In this document: positions 1 through 7,009 of the stretch, piece by piece | Numbering within the stretch: position 1 is the first letter of the stretch | Layout of the letters: the number at the start of each line of letters is the position of its first letter | Assembly: GCA_913051905.1 (NCBI GenBank) | Contig: CAJXBY010000066.1 | Coordinates: forward strand, 1-12,899 | Length of the DNA: 12,899 bases | Source of the DNA: an uncultured Gammaproteobacteria bacterium | Lineage (GTDB): Bacteria; Pseudomonadota; Gammaproteobacteria; Arenicellales; UBA868 | Direction: 5' to 3' | Notes under the pieces: generated by a model | Database searches by the model: none | What the model saw: only the letters and a program-made list of their open reading frames with translations | Told to the model about the DNA's origin: nothing | Translations under genes and position numbers: made by a program

Positions 1-658
1 GGTCTTTTGCATTAATTCCATCGTAGCGTCGAACTTCCGTAACCCGATAGGCCATGTACTGGGCTGCCATTTCACCCAGTTCGCCGGACGGATGGCCATC
101 GGTATCCTTCATGACACCTTCAACATCGGTGTTCTCGTCGATGCCCGCAAGCTCGAGCACCTTGCGACTGACATTCAGGAGGTGCCCATTGGAGTGCTGG
201 ACCATGATACGACGGTCACGGGAGACCTGGTCCAGATGGGCGACTGTCATGCGGATTCCACCGTCGAAATAGATCGGGTCGAATCCCCAGGCAACCAGGG
301 TCTCTTCGGAGTCTTCCAGTGCGCTTTCTATTTCTTTGAGTCGTGCCAGAACGCCATCGAGGGTCTTGATTCCGGGCCACATCCGGCCGTCAGGGTCTCG
401 CCGGTCAAAAAACCCGACGTAAGTGTAATTCCAGGCAGAGCCGGCCATGGCATGACAATGGGCTTCCACGAAACCCGGCAGGATGACCTTGTCTGCAAAG
501 CGCTTGTCAACAACATAATCGCCCCAGCCGGCAAGATCTTCCAATGACCCGACACCTAGTATCCGTCCGTCTCGGACCGCGACGTGGCTGGCAACCGGTT
601 GATAGGTGTTCATCGTCCGGATTTTCCGGCTCTGGAATATCGTGATCGGCTCTACCAT
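1..658 (-). CDS. Amidohydrolase, YtcJ-like family 3 (N-terminal part, cut by window edge)
   Basis: Reading the minus strand from the ATG at 658 gives 219 uninterrupted residues running off the window edge. The start is preceded by GAGG about 8 bases upstream. Residues 1-60 form the usual N-terminal beta-sandwich strand pattern ending in VILPGFVEAHCHA; H67 and H69 are the metal-binding HxH pair of the amidohydrolase superfamily. HSNGHLLNVS (155-164) and the DGHPSGELGE stretch (187-196) match the pattern of the amidohydrolase-3/YtcJ branch, whose members hydrolyse amide or related C-N bonds in small molecules; most have no known substrate. No signal peptide is seen, so it should be cytoplasmic. 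It lies 104 bp downstream of the AcoX-like gene in the same direction and may share its transcript. The family call is firm, the substrate unknown; the remaining metal ligands lie outside the window. Confidence 0.87.
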   Translation of the reverse strand, partial: MVEPITIFQSRKIRTMNTYQPVASHVAVRDGRILGVGSLEDLAGWGDYVVDKRFADKVILPGFVEAHCHAMAGSAWNYTYVGFFDRRDPDGRMWPGIKTLDGVLARLKEIESALEDSEETLVAWGFDPIYFDGGIRMTVAHLDQVSRDRRIMVQHSNGHLLNVSRKVLELAGIDENTDVEGVMKDTDGHPSGELGEMAAQYMAYRVTEVRRYDGINAKD

Positions 659-720
659 GGTGTTTGCCTCGGGTGAAGAGTATCGACTGCGGGTTCGGAT
701 GCAGAATCCAGCTCCTGGCC

Positions 721-734
721 GGGCAGGCCTGCCC
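721..734. repeat. 14-bp perfect palindrome between two minus-strand genes
   Basis: GGGCAGGCCTGCCC is self-complementary and sits in the 104-bp gap between the AcoX-like gene and the amidohydrolase gene. It could fold into a short hairpin or be a protein-binding site. There is no T-run on either side, so it is not a convincing terminator, and it could be chance in GC-rich DNA. Confidence 0.3.
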
Positions 735-762
735 AAATGAAGCCCCGGTGGAGCGCCGAATT

Positions 763-1818
763 CTAATCTATGGTCCGGGACCGCTCCAGAACGCCCAGGC
801 GCCCGAGCATTTCCACGGTACGGTTAACATCTACGCTTCGTGGGCCCAGGCGGTCTAAGGTGATGTCTACCCGGTCACCTTCGAAGAGTTCGACTTCTCG
901 CTCGCCGTCGAAGGCCAGCGTACCGGCCGGTGTGGTCCGTGTGCATTGCTCACCCACATTGATTTTTCGGCAGTGCACTATGCCGACCGGCTTGATGAGG
1001 CCCGGTGCGATTGGTGCACTCAGGTAGCGCGCCGTCACCGTAGGCTCTCCAAGCTGAATGGCAAGACCTGCGTCTTCGTTGCGTGAGGTCGGAGAAAGCA
1101 GACTGCCAATTGAGGAAAGTCCGATGCTTCCCGGTTCAGCAAATGCAAGGTAGAGCTCCCGCAGTGCTTCAGGCCGCCACAGCGCCCGAGTCCCCGTGTG
1201 AGTTTCCGTGGTCACGCACACATCCACCAGAGCGGGAATTTCAGCTCTCCCGTTCACACCGACGCAAAGCCGTTTGTTGGTCAGGCAGACGTCGTCGGGA
1301 ATGACCAGTCCACCAGCCACGGCACCGCTGGCAAGCCCCGCTAGGGTGGCCTCTGGAAACTGAGGAAACGCATTGTTCGTCCCCGTGGACAGGCAGACTA
1401 GAGGGGTCTGCCCGCATTCGTGGGCCACCAGGCGGTGAGTGCCATCACCACCGAGAACAACCAGTGCGCCCACATCTGATTCGTACATCAATCGTGTGGC
1501 GGTCAGCGTGTCGCTGGGTGTGCCGCGAACGGACATGTCGAGAAAGCTGAGCTTCGGCCAAGAGTTTTCGGAACCGGACGTCTGTCGCTCAATCGCCCGC
1601 TCCAGTCTGGCCGCGATACCGTCCCGATCGTACATCATCACCACCTGACCGATGCCCAAGGTTCCAAGGCCGGACATGACGCGCTGGATAATGGCGCAGC
1701 GTTCGGAAACAGGAACGCTTGAGGCACCGGATACCAGCCGGCGTACATCCCGGGCTGCTCGGGGGTTGGCTATGATACCAACGCTCGCCTGTCCTGGAGA
1801 TATAGCGGCAACGGACAC
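763..1818 (-). CDS. AcoX-like ATP-NAD kinase family protein
   Basis: A 351-residue protein with the NAD kinase/diacylglycerol kinase fold. Visible signatures are the N-terminal strand SVGIIANPRAARDVRRLV (12-29), the nucleotide-binding GGDGT (123-127), STGTNNAFP (144-152, the place of the usual N-x-G-x-x-G region of NAD kinases), and a C-terminal TLAFDGEREVEL (300-311). This combination and length resemble the AcoX family, found in acetoin-catabolism loci and often annotated as ATP-NAD kinase; the biochemical role of AcoX is poorly defined. The start is GTG at 1818 with no clear ribosome binding site, so the first ten or so residues are uncertain; the conserved region begins at residue 12. It lies 60 bp downstream of the thioesterase gene, same strand. 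I infer a cytoplasmic accessory enzyme of the catabolic cluster rather than the housekeeping NAD kinase. Confidence 0.8.
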   Translation of the reverse strand: MSVAAISPGQASVGIIANPRAARDVRRLVSGASSVPVSERCAIIQRVMSGLGTLGIGQVVMMYDRDGIAARLERAIERQTSGSENSWPKLSFLDMSVRGTPSDTLTATRLMYESDVGALVVLGGDGTHRLVAHECGQTPLVCLSTGTNNAFPQFPEATLAGLASGAVAGGLVIPDDVCLTNKRLCVGVNGRAEIPALVDVCVTTETHTGTRALWRPEALRELYLAFAEPGSIGLSSIGSLLSPTSRNEDAGLAIQLGEPTVTARYLSAPIAPGLIKPVGIVHCRKINVGEQCTRTTPAGTLAFDGEREVELFEGDRVDITLDRLGPRSVDVNRTVEMLGRLGVLERSRTID

Positions 1819-1861
1819 GGGAGGGTGATCGGCCGCCGGAGGGATTCGAATCCTGAGCGTG

Positions 1862-1879
1862 GGTCCGAAGCCCCGGACC
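1862..1879. other. Hairpin-forming inverted repeat at the thioesterase stop codon
   Basis: GGTCCG (1862-1867) and CGGACC (1874-1879) pair with a 6-base loop, and the outer edge overlaps the stop codon of the minus-strand thioesterase gene. No T-run follows in the minus direction. It may modulate expression between the thioesterase and AcoX-like genes, or be incidental. Confidence 0.3.
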
Positions 1880-2358
1880 TAGCGACTATCCGCGTCGAGT
1901 TCGGAATCTGCGATCAAGCCGCTGTCCAGTTGTTTTACGGCACCCAGTTCTTCGAGGGTTTTGCGCATGAAGTCAGGAATCGGTTGGGATTCGAGGTTCC
2001 CGTCTTCCTTTATCCTGGCGTAGACCCGCACCGCACGACCTTCACAGATCAGGTCGCCCGAAGTGGCATTGGTCGCAATGCAGTTCCAATGGAGCGTGCG
2101 CACACCCATTTTCTCCAGACTCACTTTGGTCATCACCCGGTCACCATAGGCGGCGGGTCCGATAAAGCGGAAGTGAATCTCACCCATCACGAAAGTCGTA
2201 CGATCGTCTCTGATCATCTGGTCGATGGGGTAGCCTATGGTTCGAAACAGTTCGTGCTCGGTGTCATTGAACCAAGCGACAATTCTGGGGTAGTACACCA
2301 GACCGAACGGATCGGACTCTCCCCAGGGGACCGAAATCTCGCGCCAGTACATGGTCAT
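1879..2358 (-). CDS. Hotdog-fold acyl-CoA thioesterase (4-hydroxybenzoyl-CoA thioesterase-like)
   Basis: A 159-residue single hotdog domain. The N-terminal segment VPWGESDPFGLVYYPRI (10-26) carries the hallmark of the 4HBT family: an aspartate (D16) in the catalytic loop, a glycine, and aromatic residues before the long hotdog helix (AWFNDTEHELF, 28-38). GEIHFRFIGPAAYGDRV matches the following strands. Such enzymes hydrolyse acyl-CoA or aryl-CoA thioesters to the free acid and CoA in the cytoplasm, usually as tetramers. The ATG at 2358 lies 13 bp after the stop of the upstream aldolase-family gene, so the two are probably co-transcribed; no strong ribosome binding site is visible. A second ATG two codons in is also possible. 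Substrate cannot be assigned, but the neighbours suggest an acyl-CoA made during catabolism. Confidence 0.87.
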   Translation of the reverse strand: MTMYWREISVPWGESDPFGLVYYPRIVAWFNDTEHELFRTIGYPIDQMIRDDRTTFVMGEIHFRFIGPAAYGDRVMTKVSLEKMGVRTLHWNCIATNATSGDLICEGRAVRVYARIKEDGNLESQPIPDFMRKTLEELGAVKQLDSGLIADSELDADSR

Positions 2359-2371
2359 GGCAAAAGCCCGT

Positions 2372-3139
2372 TCAGCTGGCGTAACTTGGATCGTGTTTGT
2401 CGATCTCCCGTCGCAGCCAGTCGAGAACCAGCTGTTCCGGCTCGTAATTGGGTCTCTTGTCGAGGTTCGACGAGCGTTCGAACGCCTTGGTAGGCAGTGG
2501 CAGGACGGGCTGATTCATCGAGTGACTGGCGAGCTGGACCTGGCAGGCCCGTTCCAGTGTCCAGAGCGTACTGAATGCTTTTGCCGGCGTTTCGCCACAC
2601 GACAGCAGGCCATGGCTGCGCAGGATCAGTGCATTGGCTTGCCCGAGGCTGTTGACTAGGTCGGCCTGTTCGGCGGTATCTGTCGTCACACCCTGGAAAT
2701 CGTGGTAGGCGACCTTGGGCAGAAACGCGCCGTAGAAATTATCGCGGGCAAGACCGTCGGTCAGGCAGGCCACCGCCATTCCGGCTGTCGTGTGCGTGTG
2801 CATGATGCAGTGGGCATCATGCCGGTGCCGGTGTATCGCACTGTGGATCACGTAGCCCGCGCGGTTCACCGGGTAGTCGCTGTCGCCCACGCTGTTTCCA
2901 TCCAAGTCGATCTTGACCAGGTTCGACGCCGTCACCTCGCTGTAGTGCAGGCCGAATGGATTGATCAGAAAATGTTTTTCCGGACCCGGAATGCGCAGTG
3001 TAATGTGGTTGTAGATCAGCTCGGTCCAGCCCAGGTAGTCGAATATCCGGTAGCATGCAGCGAGTTCTACCCGCGCATCCCATTCGGCCTGCCCGAATAG
3101 GGTCGCGCCCTTGAGAGCTTGTGCGCCGGTCGTTGCCAT
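2372..3139 (-). CDS. Class II aldolase/adducin-domain protein
   Basis: A 255-residue class II aldolase fold. Numbering from the ATG at 3139, the Zn-binding HTHTT lies at 114-118 (H114, H116) and the third metal histidine is H176 in LRSHGLL. The GLHYSEVTASNLVKIDLDG region (around 63-81) supplies the acidic residue typical of the active site. Family members perform retro-aldol cleavage, epimerisation or decarboxylation on small sugars and hydroxy acids; several close to this length are annotated only as class II aldolase/adducin. Two in-frame ATGs exist at 3145 and 3139. The GGAG at 3148-3151 is 2 bases from the first but 8 from the second, so the second is preferred. It is the first gene of the minus-strand run, divergent from the FAD oxidase, and 13 bp upstream of the thioesterase. 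Confidence 0.9.
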   Translation of the reverse strand: MATTGAQALKGATLFGQAEWDARVELAACYRIFDYLGWTELIYNHITLRIPGPEKHFLINPFGLHYSEVTASNLVKIDLDGNSVGDSDYPVNRAGYVIHSAIHRHRHDAHCIMHTHTTAGMAVACLTDGLARDNFYGAFLPKVAYHDFQGVTTDTAEQADLVNSLGQANALILRSHGLLSCGETPAKAFSTLWTLERACQVQLASHSMNQPVLPLPTKAFERSSNLDKRPNYEPEQLVLDWLRREIDKHDPSYAS

Positions 3140-3145
3140 GTTCAT

Positions 3146-3252
3146 TACTCCGAAGATCGCGTTCCCTTTGCATGGTACCAGAAAACCACCACACGGCCGT
3201 GCTGCACACCGCTATACTCGGATCGGGCAACAACGAAGAAAGGAGACAGCAC
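3146..3252. promoter_or_regulatory. Divergent intergenic promoter region with palindromic operator candidates
   Basis: This is the only gap between the minus-strand catabolic run and the plus-strand FAD-oxidase run, so it should carry promoters for both. TATACT at 3213-3218 resembles a -10 box for the plus strand but lacks a good -35 at 17 bp. CACGGCCGTG (3192-3201) is a perfect 10-bp palindrome and TGGTACCA (3173-3180) a perfect 8-bp one; either could bind a dimeric regulator. No regulator gene is in the window. Confidence 0.45.
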
Positions 3253-4647
3253 ATGGCTCAGCAGGCGTACGAATATGGTCCGAGCCAGGCCGCTATCGAT
3301 CAGCTTGTCGCCAGGTTCGGCGACCAGGTCTCGCTGTCGGGTAGCGTACGGGAACGGTTTGGGAAGGATGAATCGTTCCATCCGTCAATGCCCCCCGACG
3401 CAGTCGTCACCCCCAACAGTACTGAAGAAGTTAGTGAAATTGTAACTATCTGTGCGCGTCACCGTGTGCCGGTGATTCCTTACGGGACCGGCACCGCACT
3501 TGAGGGCCACGTGGGGGCGCTGTACGGCGGTGTGTGTATCAACATGATGGAGATGAACCAGGTTCTCGAAGTGCACGCCGAGGATCTGGATGTTGTCGTG
3601 CAGCCCGGCATCACCCGCAAACAGCTGAACGATTATCTCAAGGACAGCGGCCTGTTCTTTCCCATTGATCCGGGCGCCGATGCGTCAATTGGAGGTATGA
3701 CCGCCTGCCGCGCATCCGGCACCAATGCGGTGCGTTACGGCACGATGCGGGAAAACGTCCTGGCTCTGACGGTTGTCATGGCCGATGGACGTGTGATCAA
3801 AACCTCCCGCCGCTCTAGAAAGTCAGCAGCCGGGTACGACCTGACCCGATTGTTCGTCGGTTCGGAGGGTACTCTGGGTGTGATCACCGAAATCACGTTA
3901 CGGCTTTATGGCATTCCCGAAGCAATAACCTCGGCGGTGTGTACATTTCCGGACGTGGAATCAGCGGTCAATACCGTGATCACGACCATTCAATATGGTA
4001 TTCCGATCGCCCGTATCGAACTGCTAGACGAAACCCAGATCGAGGCAATAAACAATTATTCAAAAACCGATTTCGAAGTCGCGCCGACCCTGTTTCTCGA
4101 GTTCCACGGCACCGAGCAGCACGCCGTAGAACAGGCCGAGAGCCTGGGCGAGATCGCGGCGGAGTTCGGCGGTGGCGACTTCAAGTGGACCGCAAATACT
4201 GAGGAGCGGAACCGTCTCTGGCAGGCGCGTCACGATGTCGCCTATGCCTGTAAGGCAATGCGTCCACAGGCGCAGATCTGGGCGACGGATGTTTGCGTAC
4301 CGATATCGCGATTGGCTGAATGCATCACTGAGACCCAGGCCGACATCAAGGCATCTGGACTGCTTGCTCCGATCGCCGGCCACGTGGGTGACGGAAACTT
4401 TCACCTTTGCCTGATCGTCGATCACGATGATGCCAAAGAGCAGGCGCGGGCGGAAGCGCTCCACGAACGCATGGTAATGCGGGCGCTTGCCTTGGGAGGC
4501 ACCTGCACCGGTGAGCACGGTATCGGCTATGGCAAGATCGAATTTCTGCTTGCCGAACATGGTGAAGCGGTGAGTGTCATGCGCACCCTGAAGCTGGCGC
4601 TTGACCCGGACAACATCATGAACCCCGGTAAGATTCTGCGGGTCTGA
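3253..4647 (+). CDS. FAD-linked oxidase, D-lactate dehydrogenase/GlcD type
   Basis: A 464-residue flavoprotein of the VAO/PCMH family. An excellent ribosome binding site, AAAGGAG, ends 7 bases before the ATG at 3253; a longer in-frame reading upstream lacks one and enters the divergent gene. The FAD-binding type 4 domain spans about 48-225, with PYGTGTALEGH (77-87), PGADASIGGM (140-149) and VGSEGTLGVITE (202-213). The C-terminal FAD-oxidase domain includes HVGDGNFH (377-384) and EHGIGYGK (421-428), histidine motifs that bind the catalytic metal and substrate in D-2-hydroxyacid dehydrogenases, and ends in NPGKIL. There is no iron-sulfur domain and no signal peptide. Expected reaction: oxidation of a D-2-hydroxy acid such as D-lactate or glycolate to the 2-oxo acid, with electrons to the respiratory chain or a partner. 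The exact substrate is undetermined. It leads the plus-strand run. Confidence 0.95.
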   Translation: MAQQAYEYGPSQAAIDQLVARFGDQVSLSGSVRERFGKDESFHPSMPPDAVVTPNSTEEVSEIVTICARHRVPVIPYGTGTALEGHVGALYGGVCINMMEMNQVLEVHAEDLDVVVQPGITRKQLNDYLKDSGLFFPIDPGADASIGGMTACRASGTNAVRYGTMRENVLALTVVMADGRVIKTSRRSRKSAAGYDLTRLFVGSEGTLGVITEITLRLYGIPEAITSAVCTFPDVESAVNTVITTIQYGIPIARIELLDETQIEAINNYSKTDFEVAPTLFLEFHGTEQHAVEQAESLGEIAAEFGGGDFKWTANTEERNRLWQARHDVAYACKAMRPQAQIWATDVCVPISRLAECITETQADIKASGLLAPIAGHVGDGNFHLCLIVDHDDAKEQARAEALHERMVMRALALGGTCTGEHGIGYGKIEFLLAEHGEAVSVMRTLKLALDPDNIMNPGKILRV

Positions 4648-4657
4648 AGATCGACTG

Positions 4658-4689
4658 CGCCTGTACCGGAAAGGATTTCGGTGCAGGCG
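4658..4689 (+). other. Strong stem-loop between FAD oxidase and GGT genes
   Basis: An 11-bp stem (4658-4668 with 4679-4689, one G-U pair) extends inward by three more pairs to an AGGA tetraloop. It begins 10 bases after the oxidase stop codon. No T-run follows, so it is either a non-canonical terminator, an mRNA 3'-end stabiliser or an attenuating element that lowers expression of the downstream GGT gene. Confidence 0.6.
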
Positions 4690-4729
4690 TTCGCTGACAA
4701 TCCTTTGTGTTGACCTATCAACTGAAACT

Positions 4730-6301
4730 GTGAACGACATATTGAATGAGCAGTGGGACGTCCGCAAGCCGGCGGTTCACAGCGATGGTGGGGTGGTCAC
4801 CAGCCAGCACGTGCTGGCCTCCCAGGCCGGCGCCCGGGTGCTTGAGCAAGGTGGAAACGCCGTTGATGCGGCCATTGCAACATCTTTTGCCCTGGGTGTG
4901 GTTGAGCCATGGATGAGCGGCGTGGGTGGTTGCTGCTTCATGCTTATCTACCGGGCCGACCAGGGCAAGACCTATGCTCTTGAAAGCGGCGTGCGTGCCT
5001 CACAAGCACTTGATCCGGCTGATTATCCACTGAGCGCGGGTTTTGATTCTGATCTTTTCAACTGGCCGGGCGTGCTCGATAACCGCAACGTGCTGGGTCC
5101 CTGGTCGGTTGCAGTTCCCGGGCTGGTTGCAGGAATGGGTGAAGTGGCCGAGCGTTTTGCCAGCATGCCCTGGAATCAGTTGCTGGCACCTGCGATAGAG
5201 TTGGCAGCTGAGGGTCTGTCAGTAGACTGGTATTCAAGCCTGAAGATTGCCTCGGCCGGTGTGGAACTGGCACGCTTTCCATCCAGCCGGGCCGTGTACC
5301 TTCCGGACGGTCATGCCCCGGTCGGCCAGTGGGGTGCGGCACCGCCGGTGATCTCTTTAGGTGCGCTGCGCGACACACTGCAGCGTCTAGCCGAACACGG
5401 CGCTGATGATTTTTACCGTGGATCGCTGGCTGAGGATATCGTGACCGATGCGCGAGAGGTCGGTATCACGCTGGGGCCGGATGATCTGGCTGGTTATCGG
5501 CCAGTTCTCCGTGAGACAGAAGGATTTGGATATCGCGACGCCCACGTTTATGGTGCCACCGGCCTGAGTGCAGGTCCCACCCTGCAGCACACTTTGCAGT
5601 TGCTTGAGCAACAGCTCACCGATCCGTCCGGAACACCTGACAGCACCGCCTACCACGCCTATGCGGCATCGATGATGAAGGCCTACGATCAGCGGCTGCG
5701 AGAACTCGGCGATTCTCCGGAAGGGACCGTGCCCTCCTGCACCACCCATCTCAACGTGGTGGACCGGCACGGCAATGTAGTGGCTCTAACTCAGACTCTG
5801 CTGTCTCTTTTCGGCTCCAAAGTCGTGCTGCCGAATACGGGCATCTTGATGAACAACGGTGTCATGTGGTTCGACCCCAGACCCGGCCGTTCAAACTCGA
5901 TCGCACCGGGTAAAAGACCGTTATCCAACATGTGCCCCGTAATCGTACACCAGGCTTCCGGTGCGAGGACCGCATTGGGGGCATCTGGCGGAAGGCGAAT
6001 CATGGCGGCGGTCCTGCAGCTTTTGTCTTTTATAGTCGACTACCGGATGTCAGTAGAGCAGGCTATGCACCAGCCGCGGATCGATGTCAGTGGCGGGGAA
6101 GACGTGACGACGGATGCCAAGCTCGATGAAAGCATCATCCGTCATCTAGCAAGCGAGTACCCGTTGTCCCGCATTCCCCATGGCGTTTACCCAAGCATGT
6201 TTGCCTGTCCCGGCATTGCCCAACACGATCCTTCGACCGGGGGCAGTTGCGGCGGAGCATTCGTCATGTCACCGGTGGCTGCAGCTGTGGCAGAAAGCTG
6301 A
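4730..6301 (+). CDS. ggt: Gamma-glutamyltransferase family protein
   Basis: A 523-residue Ntn-hydrolase. The N-terminus has the family's VVTSQHVLASQAG (22-34) and GGNAVDAAIATS (41-52). The maturation site is CTTHLNVVD (337-345): T338 should be the nucleophile freed by autocleavage, giving subunits of about 337 and 186 residues. R89 in SGVRASQALDP corresponds to the substrate carboxylate-binding arginine region, and ASGGRRI (418-424) is the oxyanion-hole glycine pair. These enzymes cleave gamma-glutamyl amides such as glutathione; homologues act on other amides and lactams. Most bacterial GGTs are periplasmic, but no signal peptide is seen here, suggesting a cytoplasmic enzyme. The start is GTG at 4730; no ATG lies in frame nearby and no ribosome binding site is obvious. 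A hairpin separates it from the oxidase upstream. Specificity is uncertain. Confidence 0.92.
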   Translation: MNDILNEQWDVRKPAVHSDGGVVTSQHVLASQAGARVLEQGGNAVDAAIATSFALGVVEPWMSGVGGCCFMLIYRADQGKTYALESGVRASQALDPADYPLSAGFDSDLFNWPGVLDNRNVLGPWSVAVPGLVAGMGEVAERFASMPWNQLLAPAIELAAEGLSVDWYSSLKIASAGVELARFPSSRAVYLPDGHAPVGQWGAAPPVISLGALRDTLQRLAEHGADDFYRGSLAEDIVTDAREVGITLGPDDLAGYRPVLRETEGFGYRDAHVYGATGLSAGPTLQHTLQLLEQQLTDPSGTPDSTAYHAYAASMMKAYDQRLRELGDSPEGTVPSCTTHLNVVDRHGNVVALTQTLLSLFGSKVVLPNTGILMNNGVMWFDPRPGRSNSIAPGKRPLSNMCPVIVHQASGARTALGASGGRRIMAAVLQLLSFIVDYRMSVEQAMHQPRIDVSGGEDVTTDAKLDESIIRHLASEYPLSRIPHGVYPSMFACPGIAQHDPSTGGSCGGAFVMSPVAAAVAES

Positions 6302-6344
6302 CTGCCGGGTCCGGCTGTATTCGCGGATATAGGGGCACGCGGGC

Positions 6345-6992
6345 GTGGATTCCCGGAGCAGGAACCGGCGCAGACCAGCGCGGGTCAGGCGCCTGCCCGA
6401 GGCCGGTCCACTGGACCTGCCCGATGCCGATATTCATTACTTATCGCAGTTTCTCCACCCCGAGTCGGCCGATTTTCTTTTCAAAACGCTTCTTGCCGCT
6501 GTCCGCTGGACACAGCCTAGAATCAGGATCGCCGGCAGGTTTATCGATTCACCCCGGCTTGCTGCTTGGTATGGAGACCCTGGAACAGTCTACAGATACT
6601 CAGGCATGATCAACGAGCCGTTGCCGTGGCTGGATGAACTCGCCGAGTTGCGACGCCGAGTTGAAGATCAGACCGGCTGCCGTTTTAACAGTGTGCTGCT
6701 GAATCTCTACCGTAACGGACAGGACAGCATGGGATGGCATAGCGACAGTGAAAAAGAGCTGGGCAGTTGCCCCGTCATTGCTTCGATCAGTCTGGGGACG
6801 GTTCGGCGTTTCGTGCTGCGTCACAAGAAACGTAAAGCACTGGCGGTTCAGTCGCTTGCGCTGGAGCACGGATCGATGCTTCTGATGCGTGGTACAACGC
6901 AGCAGTGCTGGCGGCACGCCGTGCCCCGGACTAGGCGAGAGGTAGGCCAGCGGATGAATCTGACCTTTCGCCATGTGGACGCTGATCGTTAA
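6345..6992 (+). CDS. alkB: AlkB-type 2-oxoglutarate/Fe(II)-dependent DNA repair dioxygenase
   Basis: A 215-residue protein that removes alkyl groups from N1-methyladenine and N3-methylcytosine by oxidative demethylation. The iron triad is H132 and D134 in WHSDSE and H191 in CWRHAVP; R203 and R209 in QRMNLTFR bind 2-oxoglutarate. FNSVLLNLYRNGQDSMGWHSD (114-134) and PVIASISLGTVRRF resemble the animal ALKBH2/3 subtype more than E. coli AlkB. The GTG at 6345 is the first possible start, because an in-frame TAG lies at 6330-6332; AGGGG 8 bases upstream may serve as ribosome binding site. The first 20 or so residues are arginine-rich and not conserved, so translation could begin later. It begins 43 bp after the GGT stop and converges on coaX with a 17-bp gap. 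No LexA or Ada box was recognised. Confidence 0.93.
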   Translation: MDSRSRNRRRPARVRRLPEAGPLDLPDADIHYLSQFLHPESADFLFKTLLAAVRWTQPRIRIAGRFIDSPRLAAWYGDPGTVYRYSGMINEPLPWLDELAELRRRVEDQTGCRFNSVLLNLYRNGQDSMGWHSDSEKELGSCPVIASISLGTVRRFVLRHKKRKALAVQSLALEHGSMLLMRGTTQQCWRHAVPRTRREVGQRMNLTFRHVDADR

Positions 6993-7009
6993 GAGGTTGA
7001 GTCCAAAAA

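Noticed and set aside
92..547. 151-residue open frame on the plus strand
   Set aside because: It is antisense to the amidohydrolase, whose minus-strand translation shows clear family motifs; the plus-strand reading is low in recognisable structure.
1842..1853. Palindrome GGATTCGAATCC followed (minus strand) by CCTCCGGCGGCC, resembling the T arm and 3' end of a tRNA
   Set aside because: The 53-61 pair next to the TTCGAAT loop would be mismatched (A-C), no CCA follows, and no 5' acceptor or anticodon arm lies 70-90 bases upstream, which is inside the thioesterase gene.
1825..2493. 222-residue open frame on the plus strand
   Set aside because: It is the complement of the thioesterase and the end of the aldolase-family gene, both well supported by motifs.
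3121..3252. Extension of the FAD oxidase by 44 residues upstream
   Set aside because: The ATG at 3253 has a perfect ribosome binding site and fits family length; the extension crosses the divergent promoter region and the start of the neighbouring gene.
4060..4767. 235-residue open frame on the minus strand
   Set aside because: It is antisense to the conserved C-terminal domain of the FAD oxidase.
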